Assembly: GCF_026210795.1 (NCBI RefSeq)
Contig: NC_089450.1
Span: 1,240,001 to 1,304,000 of the forward strand
DNA: 64,000 nucleotides
Source: Rhizophagus irregularis
Taxonomy: Eukaryota; Glomeromycota; Glomeromycetes; Glomerales; Glomeraceae
Reading direction: 5' to 3'
The translations under genes and the position numbers were made by a program. Positions 1-11,270 of the stretch are shown in pieces. The notes under the pieces are model-generated. The model made no database searches. It saw only the letters and a program-made list of their open reading frames with translations, and was not told the origin of the DNA. Position 1 is the stretch's first letter. Every line of letters begins with the position of its first letter.

Positions 1-2272
1 ATTTATTGTACAATGAATTATGTAATATCAATTTTTTTTTTTTATTATAATAAAGTACAGTACATAACATACATACATTGCCGATAAATGACATACGCGA
101 TTTACGTACATATCGTTATTTTTTTTTTCATATCGGTAAAACCATATAAAGTAGATATGGTTACAATAGAAATATTGTCAATGAAATATTTATGATTTAC
201 CGATTTAAGTGGTATGCATCAATTAAAGTCATGCGATCCTCAACTGGCGTAAAAGTGATAGAGGGGAATTACAATTTTTAAAGATAAGGCGTACAGCAAA
301 CTGACAAGAATTGCAGAAATTTCGAATTAAATAAAGTTTTAATTAAATTATTTGAGGAATTAAACCGCCCTTGGTTAAGGGACCATCATCCTTTTATATA
401 ATTATAATATTGTATGAAATCTTAACTTTATTATTAACTGAACCTAAAAAAGATAAGATTGATATTTTTTGAATTAATTAGATAATGAATAACAAACAAC
501 AATAAATTCGGAGAATTATCTTATATTTTTTCAAATCTCTGTAAACCTCTCACAATTCGTCGTTTGACACACAATGAGATGTGAAGTTATTGCATTAGAG
601 AATCAAAACAAATAACAAGAGTAGTTATAGAACAATATGAGTACAATATATCATTATTATAATTTCTAACAATAAAATAATAAGGATTTTTGAAAAAAAA
701 AAAAAAAAAAAAATTTTTTCTTCCAATCAAATAAGAGACCTGCATTAAATGTGAGCATATATAATAAATTAACGCGTAGAAAAAAAAACAAAACTTGTCA
801 GATTTAAATTTTTATCGCATTATTTGTATTACGAGTTAATATAATCGTATTAAAGTTTTTATTTATAATCGCCGTTTTTATTATGATATTGTAGCACAAT
901 TAATTATATATTTTTTTATTTGGAACTCATTTTGTTTTAAAAGAAAGTGGTAATTGGGATTTTTCTTTTTTTTTTGGGTCAAATAAAGAAGCTTTTGATC
1001 TCATTTTTTTATCAAATTCATATGGAATCATGACTACACTCATTTAGTTTAATAGTAATAATAGTCTGGAACTATTATTAAATTTTTTTTTTTTTCGCTT
1101 TCGACATTTTAATCAAATCGCGTGATTTCCATTGAATTTTCGTATTATTCATTCCCTTTAACCCATTAAAAGTCCGCATCATGAAATCCTCTTACATCTT
1201 ATATATCCGCATACGTATTTTTAATGTATATAAATGAATTAAAAAAAAAGGTTATCTTTTTCCGTGAAAATTTATTTTAAAGTTAGGTTTTAGATATTAT
1301 AATACTATTCTGTTCCCTTTATTTTATTTATATTACCTTCGATCAAAATTCTCTTTTAAGGAAAAGAAAAGATTTATATGTGGTGTTGCTATTATTTTGT
1401 TCCTTCGTAATTCAAAATACTTTTTTTCTTTTTTCTTTAAAGCGAATTTCTTTTTTCGATCATGATTGTTTATTCGCAAACCTTGCGGTTATTGCTTCTC
1501 TTTTCTTATTTTTCTTTTTTTTTTCCCATTTTTTTTTATCCGATGATGTTCGCACGTAAAAAACTTCAAAAAAAAAATAGACTTTTTTTTCGTATTGTTC
1601 ACATATATATATATACAGCTGTATAACCGAAGATAAATCATGATTTATTATTAGAATTCGTTTCGTTTTACAAAGAAAGAGTTAGAAAAAAAAAGAACTT
1701 ATTTTTTCTAGAATTGGTCCTTTTTTTTATGTATTTTTAGTATGTAATTTTTTTTTTCGTTAAACCACCATCTAAGATTATTATTATATTATGATGTTAC
1801 TTTTCTTATATATATGCCCGATCGGATCAACAATCATAAACAAAAAAAATGTATCGAGTTTTGGAAAATTTTATTCCTTTTTATTATTATTATTATTATT
1901 ATTAATTCTTTTAATTCATAATTAATAATATTTTGTAAAAAACGGTATGTTAATTTATCATTTTCACGTGATTTGTGTTTTTTTTTTCTAATTCATGTAA
2001 TTCATTAATTCATTTGATAATTATCGGAAAATTTTCTTCCCTAGTACTACGTAGATCCGATTTACAAATCTTAGATCTACGAGAGAAACCTGGAACCTGG
2101 ATCTTGATTTCTTAAAGACTGGAAATACAAACCACACTTTAGATTGTCGGTTTTAGTTTTAGCGCAGTAATATAATAAAAGAAATTATATATATATTCAT
2201 TTAATTAACATTTGCATTTTCAACTATTTACTAACCTTGAATGTCCAATTTCAGCTCCGGTCTATTATAATA
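1..2272. other. AT-rich stretch without a recognisable gene
   Basis: No open frame of useful length and no recognisable protein similarity on either strand. The stretch is AT-rich with many homopolymer runs and a short ATT microsatellite around 1881-1904. It could hold UTRs or introns of a gene beyond the window, but nothing here supports that. Confidence 0.6.
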
Positions 2273-2389
2273 CTTGTTATTCCATGGATATCAATGAATA
2301 ACTAAAATATTCACCCATGTCCTGCTTCCCTCGAAGGGAGGGGAGCTTCGGTGTATATGTAGTTTATTAGATATTCATGGAATAACAAG
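2273..2389. repeat. Foldback element with 20-bp inverted ends
   Basis: The arms at 2273-2292 and 2370-2389 are inverted copies of each other with one mismatch over 20 bp (CTTGTTATTCCATGGATATC type). A smaller GC-rich hairpin around TCCCTCGAAGGGA lies between them. Size and structure fit a miniature inverted-repeat element; no target-site duplication is clear. Confidence 0.55.
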
Positions 2390-2413
2390 CTATAATTCTG
2401 GCTATCTTTGCCC

Positions 2414-2470
2414 GTATACATCGATGGATTTTGTAGATTATACCGGTGGAGTAATTCCATCGATGTATAC
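2414..2470. repeat. Perfect 15-bp hairpin stem
   Basis: GTATACATCGATGGA at 2414-2428 is repeated as its exact reverse complement at 2456-2470, with a 27-nt loop. It lies 24 bp after the foldback at 2273-2389. Function unknown. Confidence 0.5.
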
Positions 2471-4174
2471 ATAATACCGATGGGTTAAAATTTAGCGAGA
2501 ACAAATATTATCTCATGATGTGATATTACCTAGTGTTTCGTCAGTTATTTATTCCGTTATAATCGTCATATCTGATATAATTTTATACAAGTTAACTAAA
2601 AGAACTAACTTTACTTTTTTGATGAATATAGAAATTTATCAGGAAAATTTTGTGTAGCTACAGTAACAAGCCACTGTTGTAGATACTATTAAGTACCGTA
2701 ATAATATTACTGATATACCGGGAGTCAAAAAAAATTTTATATTTTATTTGTATTGGTATAAACCTATAATAAATGTCGTATAGGCACTGTTTAATATTTG
2801 ATTTAAAAATTACCTAGTACCTCACGGTTACTGCACAATACTACAAGGATTTAATAATGATACTGCTGTTTGTACCGAAACTTTTGTTAATACCGAACCG
2901 GAATAATTTCATTGGATATAACAAACTTTTATATAATAAAACACTATATAACGCATCCCGAACCGAACTTAACCAGCCCATATATATCAGTTATATAATA
3001 GCATTCATGTGACTATATAGTAATCCAGGCCAAATTTATAGTGCTGGCCAGAATCCTACCTGTTTTTTTTTATACATTTATTTTAGCAAATGTACGAGTT
3101 TACGAAGTACATTTGTAAATCAATGAGTAACGTAGGGACAAATAAATATAATAAAAGCCAATAACCATGAATCTTTTAATTCTTATATATATGTATTTTA
3201 TATATAATTTTTTATTTTAATAAGAAATAATAATCAATTCTTATATTATATAACTGAATTTATTAGTTATTAATAAAAAAATTTAATTAATTGATTTATT
3301 ATAATAAAAATATTTGATTGATTAATACATATATGTTAAAAAGTAATTCATAAAGCAATTAATTTTACTTTTATAGGGAATTATAAAAAATTAAATATAA
3401 AATATTTCTAAGAAAAACATCCTATTAGATCTGCAAATATTTCCAATAAATATATATTAAAAGTTATTATATTTTATTAATTTATTTATAAAAGTTTACA
3501 ATTTTTTATAAATTATTTATATTTTAAATTTTACAGTAAGGTTTTTATATAATTATCTAGCATTTACTTATTTTTATTATTTTATATATTATTTTTAGAA
3601 TATTATTAAAGTTAATTTTTTTTTTTTACTGCAGCATATTTAATACTTTATTAATTCAATTAATATATAATAATTAAATATAATAAAATTAACATTATTA
3701 AATACTAAACTACTAGGTAAATTTTAAAACTATGAAAATAAATGCTATTTATAACATTATTTTCTTAAAGGAAAACCCCTTCTTTCAATCTTTGTTTTTT
3801 TGGTAATCTACAAGATCAATTATGTGCAATAAAAACTATAAGGATTAACAAAATAAATTTAAGGTAAAAAAGAGTTAGTGAATAAACTTTTTTCATTAAT
3901 CATTATATCTATTTTTTAGCAGAAAAAAAATTTATTACTTTAAAATGGTTTTTAATAATGAAGCAACACTCTGATCTCATTTAAATAAGACTTTCAACAG
4001 AATTCCACTTACTTATAATAAAGGTTACCATAGAAAATTGATCCCTTACTAATGATTTTTACTTTACTTTTTTCTTAAATTCTATTGATTAATTAGCTAA
4101 AAAGAAAAAAAATTATAATAATGTAATATAAAATTTCCTGTCTAGGTTTTGTATAATTATGTGTTTTATCATTA
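2471..4174. other. AT-rich stretch, nothing recognised
   Basis: Very AT-rich, broken in all frames. No inverted-repeat element, RNA gene or protein similarity was recognised. Confidence 0.6.
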
Positions 4175-4483
4175 TAGCTAATTGCAAAATTGTAAGACCA
4201 CCCTATGATTTTTTAATTTGAAAATTTGATATTTTGAATTTTTTAAAAACCAGTAAAAAATTAAGTTAAAAACCTGTTTATTCAACTCCTTAAATAAAAA
4301 TAGAAATATATCATATGATTCAATATAAATAAATTACTTTAAAATCTTTATTAATTTTAATAAGTTAAAGTTATTACCAAAATAGGTATTTAAACTTGCT
4401 TTTTTACTAATTTTTGAAAAATTCAAAATGTCAAATTTTCAAATTAAAAAATCATAGAGTGGTCTTACAATTTTGCAATCGCG
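4175..4483. mobile_element. Mariner-like MITE, copy 1 (TA-flanked)
   Basis: The inverted ends read TAGCTAATTGCAAAATTGTA on the left and the reverse complement of GGTCTTACAATTTTGCAATC on the right. TA dinucleotides flank both sides (4173-4174, 4484-4485). About 309 bp long, AT-rich, with no coding capacity. The same family occurs at 25649-25958, 32516-32836 and 58564-58829. TA target duplication and long inverted ends fit a Tc1/mariner-mobilised MITE. Confidence 0.75.
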
Positions 4484-4485
4484 TA

Positions 4486-5160
4486 ACATAATTAATAAAT
4501 GCGTTACTAATTTAAAAAAAAAGTATTAAAAATTTATGTAAAATTATGAAGCCAAAATGTAGGATTGATGTTGATCTTCACTTTGATTATACAAATCTAA
4601 GATTGCAATCTGCACTAAATTAGTCAAAGACTGATCATGAAACAAATAGAATTGAGAGGAATTATTAGTATCTTTATTTTACGTGCTAATCACTGCCTTT
4701 AAGCCCGCATTAACCAGCCTTATAGATTTTAGTCTTTTTGATATACAGAATAGTTTTTTAAGTTAGTTCCGTTCTATTCTCTCTTTACGATTTGTAGGCA
4801 TCCTAATATTACATCGCGTAATTGTTCTTCTTTTCGCCATAGTTACTGAGCTTACTTAAAACAGTTAAACTTGATATAGCGTAACAATAACAATATTTGG
4901 CTGCTTGCAATAATGTGAAAAACCAGTAATTGATTTATTACCTTATTTACTACTACCTTTTTATTATGGTGCAATAATAATAGGACAACAAAAAACATAA
5001 TTTTACTCATTTCTTCTCTTTTTAATTTTGGACGATTGAATGTTAATGGTTTATATTCCCTGTTTGACAACTGCATTTATTGAATTTTTTTCTTACTTTT
5101 CTTTTGGCATTTTAAAATTCTTCAGTGTTAAATTTATTTTTAAAAATGAATATTTTCAAT
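4486..5160. other. AT-rich stretch upstream of a LINE remnant
   Basis: No gene recognised. A 74-codon minus-strand open frame (4852-5076) is low-complexity and unlike any family I know. The following sequence starts to show LINE endonuclease similarity near 5160. Confidence 0.5.
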
Positions 5161-5738
5161 ATAATTTTCAGTTCTATTAGGTTTGTTCTACTTCTTCTCG
5201 ACCTCACGATGGCATTGGTATTTTACTTCGCCATCCTTTATGGTCGTTTATTAAAATTGGACCTTTTTTTCTATTAAACAAAATTTTCTGTCATTTCTTT
5301 ATATAATGATTTTGCCTAATCCAATAATTATCATGTTGTAATTTTAGGAGACTTTAATATTGACAAAATTGCCCATTCCTCTTATCCTTCAAGATATTTT
5401 AAACTTCTTCATCTTCTTTCTTCTCGTTATTTATTGATCATCAAGCTCATTCCTCTTCTTTTAATAATCACAACTGTACTTACTTTCATGATAATAGATC
5501 TTCTTGACTTGACTACATTTGGTCTTTTCCTGGTTTTTCTGAATCAGCCACCAAACTTTGATTACTACTTTTGACTTTAGCTCTTGCTTAACCACTTTTG
5601 CAAAATCTCGATGTACTATTTTTACCTACAATTCCATTTCTGACGCACAATGGACTGAATATTTCTCAGATATTAATGCCCATTTTTAGGAATTTTTCAT
5701 TATAAATCACTCATATGTTAATAATGATTTCTCCAGAC

Positions 5739-6245
5739 ACAGGTCGAAAAGTGAAAAATCAGGCATCAATCAGTCACCAATCGGTGACAGATTAGCATTT
5801 TCGCCAAATACCATCACCAATCAGGCAGTTTGCTAACTTTTGATCCAGTAATTAGAAAAGAATGAAATATAGTTCATTGCCTCATTGGAATTGTCTTAAC
5901 AAGACGAATCTAATGGTAGTAAAATCGCATTTCTAGAATTAATACTTGATGAGATATTAAGTAAAATATAAAAATAAAAATATATCATTTATATTTTATT
6001 TAATTTTTTATTAACTATTAATCCTAAAAAATGCGATTTTACTACCATTAGATTCATCTTGTTGAGACGATTCCAATGAGCTATATTTTATTCTTTTCTG
6101 ATCACTGGATCAAAAGTTAGTAAACTGCCTGATTGGTGACGTTATTTGTAAAAATGTTAATCAGTCACCATCGGTCACCAATCAGCTACCTGATTGGTAA
6201 CCTATTGGCGATCGATTACGCCTAATTTTTCACTTTTCGACCTGT
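5739..6245. mobile_element. 507-bp foldback MITE in the LINE
   Basis: The whole element is one long palindrome. The ends ACAGGTCGAAAAGTGAAAAA are inverted copies. Inner arms contain CACCAATCAGGCAGTTTGCT on the left and its near-complement on the right, down to GCGATTTTACTACCATTAGA around a 100-bp loop. It interrupts LINE coding sequence between NDFSRH and a following block. No convincing target duplication was found. It contains the shared motif ATCACTGGAT (6101-6110). Confidence 0.75.
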
Positions 6246-6532
6246 AAGAACGAATTGTTTTTGGCATCGCTATTCGAACATTTACCCAAGAAAAATGTCT
6301 CAAATACCTATTCGATACTCTTATTCTTCTGATCTTGCTAAACTTATCGCTATCAACAAATTTTTGGATAGGTTTTTGTTTAGACTTATTATATCTAGAC
6401 CTAGTTGCCCTACTCAAATTTCACAAATGATGTCAGCTTTACCTGTTTAATTAAAAAATCTTTCCACTTTGCTTTCTGATTATACGGTTCCAGTTTATAC
6501 TACTTCATCAGGATCCCGGATAATTATAATTG

Positions 6533-6855
6533 AGGTCATATCTTACTATGTTTTAAACTTTATTTTTCTTTTAATATGTAATTTTATTAAGTTAATATTA
6601 CTTTTTACTATAGAAAAAAATGTTTCTTTTGAAGAGAAGAATCTTTTGATACCAAAATCTTATAAATTTACTGATTAGAATTTGAGATAAGTATCGTTAC
6701 ATAGGCAAAATTTGGCAAAAAAATATACGCTTTTTCACCATCGGTATACATAGAAATATACAAAAAAATAAAAATTACTATTATTAAATATTACTTTTTA
6801 AGTAACAAAATTATAGATAATAGAGGGTAAATTTTTAGCATAGAAGATATGACCT
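6533..6855. mobile_element. 323-bp MITE with AGGTCATATC ends
   Basis: The ends AGGTCATATC and GATATGACCT are inverted. The flanks 6521-6532 and 6856-6867 are identical (TAATTATAATTG, 12 bp), longer than usual and partly low-complexity, so the true duplication may be 9-12 bp. That would fit a Mutator-like element. The LINE reading resumes after the right flank. A 69-codon open frame here is AT-rich filler, not a gene. Confidence 0.65.
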
Positions 6856-7961
6856 TAATTATAATTGTCCGGATTCTACTTCACCACTATCAGGTTTTAA
6901 ATCCTTCCTACGTTCTCAGAAAATCTGGTTTCAGCCTACCTTTTTACCAAACTTGCACAACATATTTTGAATTGAATACTACTATACCACTTTATGTGAT
7001 GAACATTTTTCCTTCTTTCTTGGCAAATTCATTAATTTTGCCCTTTCTGTTGAACACCATTCTATTATTCTTGATCGAGTATTAGTTGTTTTGGACTCAA
7101 AACCTACTTTTCTTATGGATCCAACAGATATTAAACAAGTTGCTATTGCCATTTTACCTCCACTTCTTTTTCTTCTCGTTGACAAAAAGCTTACACTTCA
7201 TTATCTGATGTATCAGCTTCCCTTTATGACCCTATTTTAGCACCTATTTCTTTATAAGAATGGTCTGACATTATTTATTCCATGCCCAACAACAAAGCCT
7301 CTGATCTTTCCAAAATATCTTATGAAATGTTAAAATATTTATTTAGTGATGCTTTAAAATTGAAGCTGTGGTTTATCATATTCTTAAACTTCATGATTTT
7401 GATGCTCAACTCAAAAATACTCGACCTATTACTTTATTGGAAACTGTTTGCAAATGTGTAGTTAAGGTCGTTACGATTCATCTTTCTCAAATCCTTGCTA
7501 ATCATAAAGTTTTACAAGGAGGTAACTTTGCTGGATTACTTGGTGGCTTTACTAATGTTCCTATCAAAATACTTGATGCTGTTATCCATCAATATAAATA
7601 TGATCCTTCTGATGATCAAGAACTTTGAATCGTTTCTCAAGACATCTCTAAAGCTTTTAATTCTATAAATCTTAAGATGCTTAAATTAGCTACTTTTAGT
7701 GCAATTCATTCTTAACCTGTTTGCTAGACATAATAACAAAATCATTACTTGTCATGGCAATTCTCCTCATTACTAAGTGCGACTAAGGAGAAATCATTTT
7801 CCCGCTCTTATGAGTCATTTATTTAGATCCTTTACTTACTGTGTACATCTGATCCCTTTTTATTAAAGTCTTCTGCTCTTTTGGATTATTCTCCTATTAC
7901 ATTTGAACAACATTCTTTACCTATTTTTCATCTTACATTCATGGATGATTCCACCTTGATC

Positions 7962-8507
7962 TATATATGAAGTTGAAATTAAAGCCCAAAAGTAGAAATA
8001 TTTCAACTTGGGAAGGTCAAAAGTCAAAATAAAAATTGAAATAGTCAAAATTATATCATAGTCATGTGATTTTTAAACGTGAATAACTCCATCAATATTA
8101 ATGCTACAGATATAAAATACATATCATTGGAATCCTCTCGATGTGCTGAATCCAACTGCATAAATATCATAAAAATCGAATTACTGAATGCGGAGTTCGT
8201 TAACTTTGAATTTTAATATTATTGTTTACTATAAAAATTATAAGCCAAATTTTAAATGTGAGTAACTCTGTCAATATTGATGCTACAAATATGAAATACA
8301 TATCATTGGAAATCCTCTCGATGAGCTGAATCCAACCGTGTAAAGATCATAAAAATTGAATCACTGGATGCGGCGGAGTTCATTAACTTTGAATTTTAAT
8401 ATTATTGTTTATTATAAAATCAAATGACTATGACGTAATTTTGACCATTTCAACTTTTGGAGGGGCCATTTCAGAGGTCAAAATTAACCAATTTTAGTTT
8501 TATGTAT
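7962..8507. mobile_element. Mutator-like MITE copy 1 (9-bp duplication)
   Basis: It interrupts the LINE reverse-transcriptase active-site segment. The 9-bp flanks 7953-7961 and 8508-8516 are identical (ACCTTGATC), and removing the insert rejoins FMDDSTLI to ASLKSG. Ends read TATATATGAAGTTG and the reverse complement of TTTATGTATA. The interior contains two diverged direct copies of a roughly 200-bp block ending near TTTTAATATTATTGTTTA. No coding capacity. A second, inverted copy is at 15067-16123. Confidence 0.85.
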
Positions 8508-8741
8508 ACCTTGATCGCTTCTTTGAAATCTGGCATTAAAGATTATTTATCTATAATTGCTAAATTTTATACTTTAAATAATATCCAAGTGAATTCAGCC
8601 AAATATATTTTGCTTTCTTTTTCAAAGCCATCTTCTCTGGTTACTTTTGAACTTTTTCTCTTTCCTTTAATTTCCAATAAATCTCTTACCCTTACTTCTT
8701 TGGCTATTCCGTTTTCTTGAAGTTTGGTTTTCTCTTTCAGC

Positions 8742-8917
8742 TATACATACCATTCAAATTATTTTGGGCTGCCGTAATTATAAGTAAAATCCCAAATTCA
8801 ATTATGACATCCCAAATTATTTTGGCACTTTACATAGTAAATTATATATAAATTGAATGAATTACGACATCCCAAATTATAATTATAGCATCCCAAATAA
8901 TTTGGGCAGCATGTATA
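8742..8917. mobile_element. 176-bp hAT-type MITE, twin A
   Basis: Flanked by identical 8-bp duplications CTTTCAGC (8734-8741 and 8918-8925). Inverted ends are of the type TATACATRCYRYCCAAATTA. The interior repeats ATCCCAAAT several times in both orientations. Same length and nearly the same sequence as twin B at 9140-9315. Inserted in LINE sequence; no coding capacity. Confidence 0.88.
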
Positions 8918-9139
8918 CTTTCAGCCTCTTTCCAATTTGTTCTTAAACAAGTCCATTCTATAGTCAAAAATATGGCTGCTCTTTTTGGACCTAAGAAATT
9001 AGTTGCTCAACATATTACCTATCTTTTCACTTTTAATAGTTTTTCCTATACTTTTAGTCATTAGACAGAAAGCAGGCCTAGTTTCTACTACTCCTTTGAC
9101 ATTACTATTTTTGAAATTGCCTTTTTCTATTCAACAAGC

Positions 9140-9315
9140 TATACATGCCATCCAAATTATTTTGGGCTGCCGTAATTATAAGTAAAATCCCAAATTCAAT
9201 TATGACATCCCAAATTATTTTGGCACTTTACATAGTAAATTATATATAAATTGAATGAATTATGACATCCCAAATTATAATTATAGCATCCCAAATAATT
9301 TGGGCAGCATGTATA
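9140..9315. mobile_element. 176-bp hAT-type MITE, twin B
   Basis: Flanked by identical 8-bp duplications CAACAAGC (9132-9139 and 9316-9323), different from those of twin A, so the two copies are independent insertions only 222 bp apart in the same LINE remnant. Ends TATACATGCCATCCAAATTA and its imperfect complement. Confidence 0.88.
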
Positions 9316-9540
9316 CAACAAGCATTTTGTTGCTTCCTTTCTTCGCATGTCGCTTCTTGGCAAAAAATATTTACTCATTCCAATTTTAGGAATTTTGCCA
9401 AATATGCTATATCTTACCTTCAAAGATACTTGGGTACTGAAAATTGTTCTACTACTATTGATTTGAAGCCTTACCATTCGCTTTGTTCCCATTCTTTGTT
9501 CAATTCATTATTTTTCTTTTTACAATTGGGTATCACGTGA

Positions 9541-9938
9541 TCTCTCTCTTTCCAATCTCCAAGGCATGATCTGCATCCAACTATACATGTATTCAAATGA
9601 GCTGGAAACTTTGGAAAAACCTCAATTTTTTTGTACTAACTCAGTTTTCTTTACCTTGTGGAACCTTTTTATGACCTCTGTTATCTACACTGGTTAGCAT
9701 ATGGGCTGATCCTTGGAATCTAATTTTTTTACACAAAAATAATTTTATTAAAGCAAATATAAATTATCATTTATATAAGAATAATAAATTTATACTAGAT
9801 AATGCAAAAAAAACCAATTAATTATATAATTTTTAATTTTTTTTTAATATAAGATATCATTAAAATTTAAAAGATCAAATATAACTCTCATGACAAAATC
9901 ATTGATAATTCTTCGTAGAAATAAGCTATACAAATAAA
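9541..9938. other. LINE remnant edge and AT-rich DNA
   Basis: Traces of LINE-like reading fade after about 9540. The remainder is AT-rich and shows no gene or clear repeat. Confidence 0.45.
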
Positions 9939-10499
9939 TTTACATTCATTTGAAAGAGAAAATCGAGATCTATCTAATGAATCTAAAATCAAGTGAATTG
10001 AATCACTAGTTGTTCAGTAATTACGTTCAGTATATTTATTGAATTTTATCTAAATTTGATCATTAATTACTTTACATGTAGTGATTCAATTTGAATGATC
10101 TTTGCTCCCTAAGGTGATGCCAACTTTTATCTTTAAAATAAATTTAAAATAATTCGTTTAATATATGTAGATGTTTAGGAATCATCAATTATATTATTAA
10201 TATAAAATTTTATAAGTTTGATAAAATCTGATATAAAAAAATTTATTAAATACCTGTAGATGCAAGCTACACGAATGAAATTATATTCATTTGAAAGAGA
10301 AAATTGAGGTCTATCTAATAAGCCTAAAATTGAATGAATTGAATCACTGGATTGTGAATAATTACGTCTAATATATTTATTTTTAATTTTTAAATTTGAT
10401 TTGACTTTGATCGTTAATTACGCCTCATCCAGTGATCCAATTTTCCTGATCTTTGATTCTTACGATAGAGCAAATTCTCAGCTTTCAAATGAATGTAAA
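9939..10499. repeat. Foldback with 18-bp perfect inverted ends, internally duplicated
   Basis: TTTACATTCATTTGAAAG at 9939-9956 is exactly inverted at 10482-10499. Inside, a block of roughly 200 bp occurs twice in direct orientation (about 9940-10110 and 10260-10470). Each begins with ATTCATTTGAAAGAGAAAAT and contains GAATTGAATCACT followed by its inverse. The core ATCCAGTGATC is shared with other foldbacks in the window. Confidence 0.65.
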
Positions 10500-11159
10500 A
10501 TGATGACGTTAGCATATCTCCAGGAATAATAATGCACGATTTTGTCACCTGCATAAAGTCCGATCTGAAAATTTTATTTCTTACCAAAAAATGCTTTCAT
10601 AAGAGAATCCCAAATTCTTTTACTTTATTTAAAAGATTTTATTTGCCATTTAAGGATTTTAGTAGAATAAATCTAATAAAATAATTTTAAAAGATAAAAA
10701 ACAAATATATAATTAGTTATTTTGAAAAAAAAGAATATCTTATTATTCATTTTACAACTATTTTACATCATAATTATTTTTTATTTGCATGTATTTTTTA
10801 CAAAGAAAAAACAATAAATTAAAGCTAAAAATTATGAAAAAATATGTCTTATCTATGTATATAAAATATTAAGTTTTTTCTTTTACTTACCACTTAAAAA
10901 TAACTGCTATATTTGCTTATAAACTTTTTTGTCATATTTAATAAAAGTGAATAGAAAAATGATGGAAAAGTAATGGGCAGTGATGGGGAAAAAGAAGTGG
11001 TTATTACCGTTATTTTTGAATATTGATTAAAAAAATTTTTTTTATTTTTTATTAAATCTGAGTTACGTAAATATGTAACACATATTTAATTTAGATTTGT
11101 GTAATGTTAATCTTACTAAAATATTAAATTTTTATAAAAATCTTAATTTAGACTAATTC
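10500..11159. other. AT-rich stretch, nothing recognised
   Basis: No gene, RNA or repeat was recognised on either strand. Confidence 0.55.
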
Positions 11160-11270
11160 CAAAAATCGGCACATATGGAATAGTCCATTTCGTCTAAATT
11201 TCAAATTGACGAATATTGGATGAAAGTTGGTCTAAATTCAGCCGATTATTGCCAAAAAAATCGTTAAAAT

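Larger units (their letters stand above)
5160..9540 (+). pseudogene. Degenerate LINE (endonuclease, reverse transcriptase)
   Basis: Pieces of one non-LTR retrotransposon ORF2 can be read in order on the plus strand. First is an exonuclease/endonuclease/phosphatase segment with GDFNID near 5350 and an RLDYIWS-like block near 5510. Next is the reverse transcriptase entry (PNNKASDLSKISYEMLKYL near 7290; NTRPITLLE and VLQGGNFAG near 7410-7560), then SQDISKAFNS near 7635 and the catalytic FMDDSTLI, which begins near 7938. Many stops and frameshifts, plus a deletion near 7350, show it is dead. The DD-containing segment is split by a Mutator-like MITE and resumes as ASLKSGIKD near 8517. It matches the LINE at 37.5-42.9 kb, where the same FIDDSTLIAS segment is unbroken. 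Five small elements are nested in it. Confidence 0.8.

Noticed and set aside
5739-6245. 71-codon minus-strand open frame at 6202-6417
   Set aside because: It starts in the foldback and reads antisense through LINE sequence; no support as a gene.
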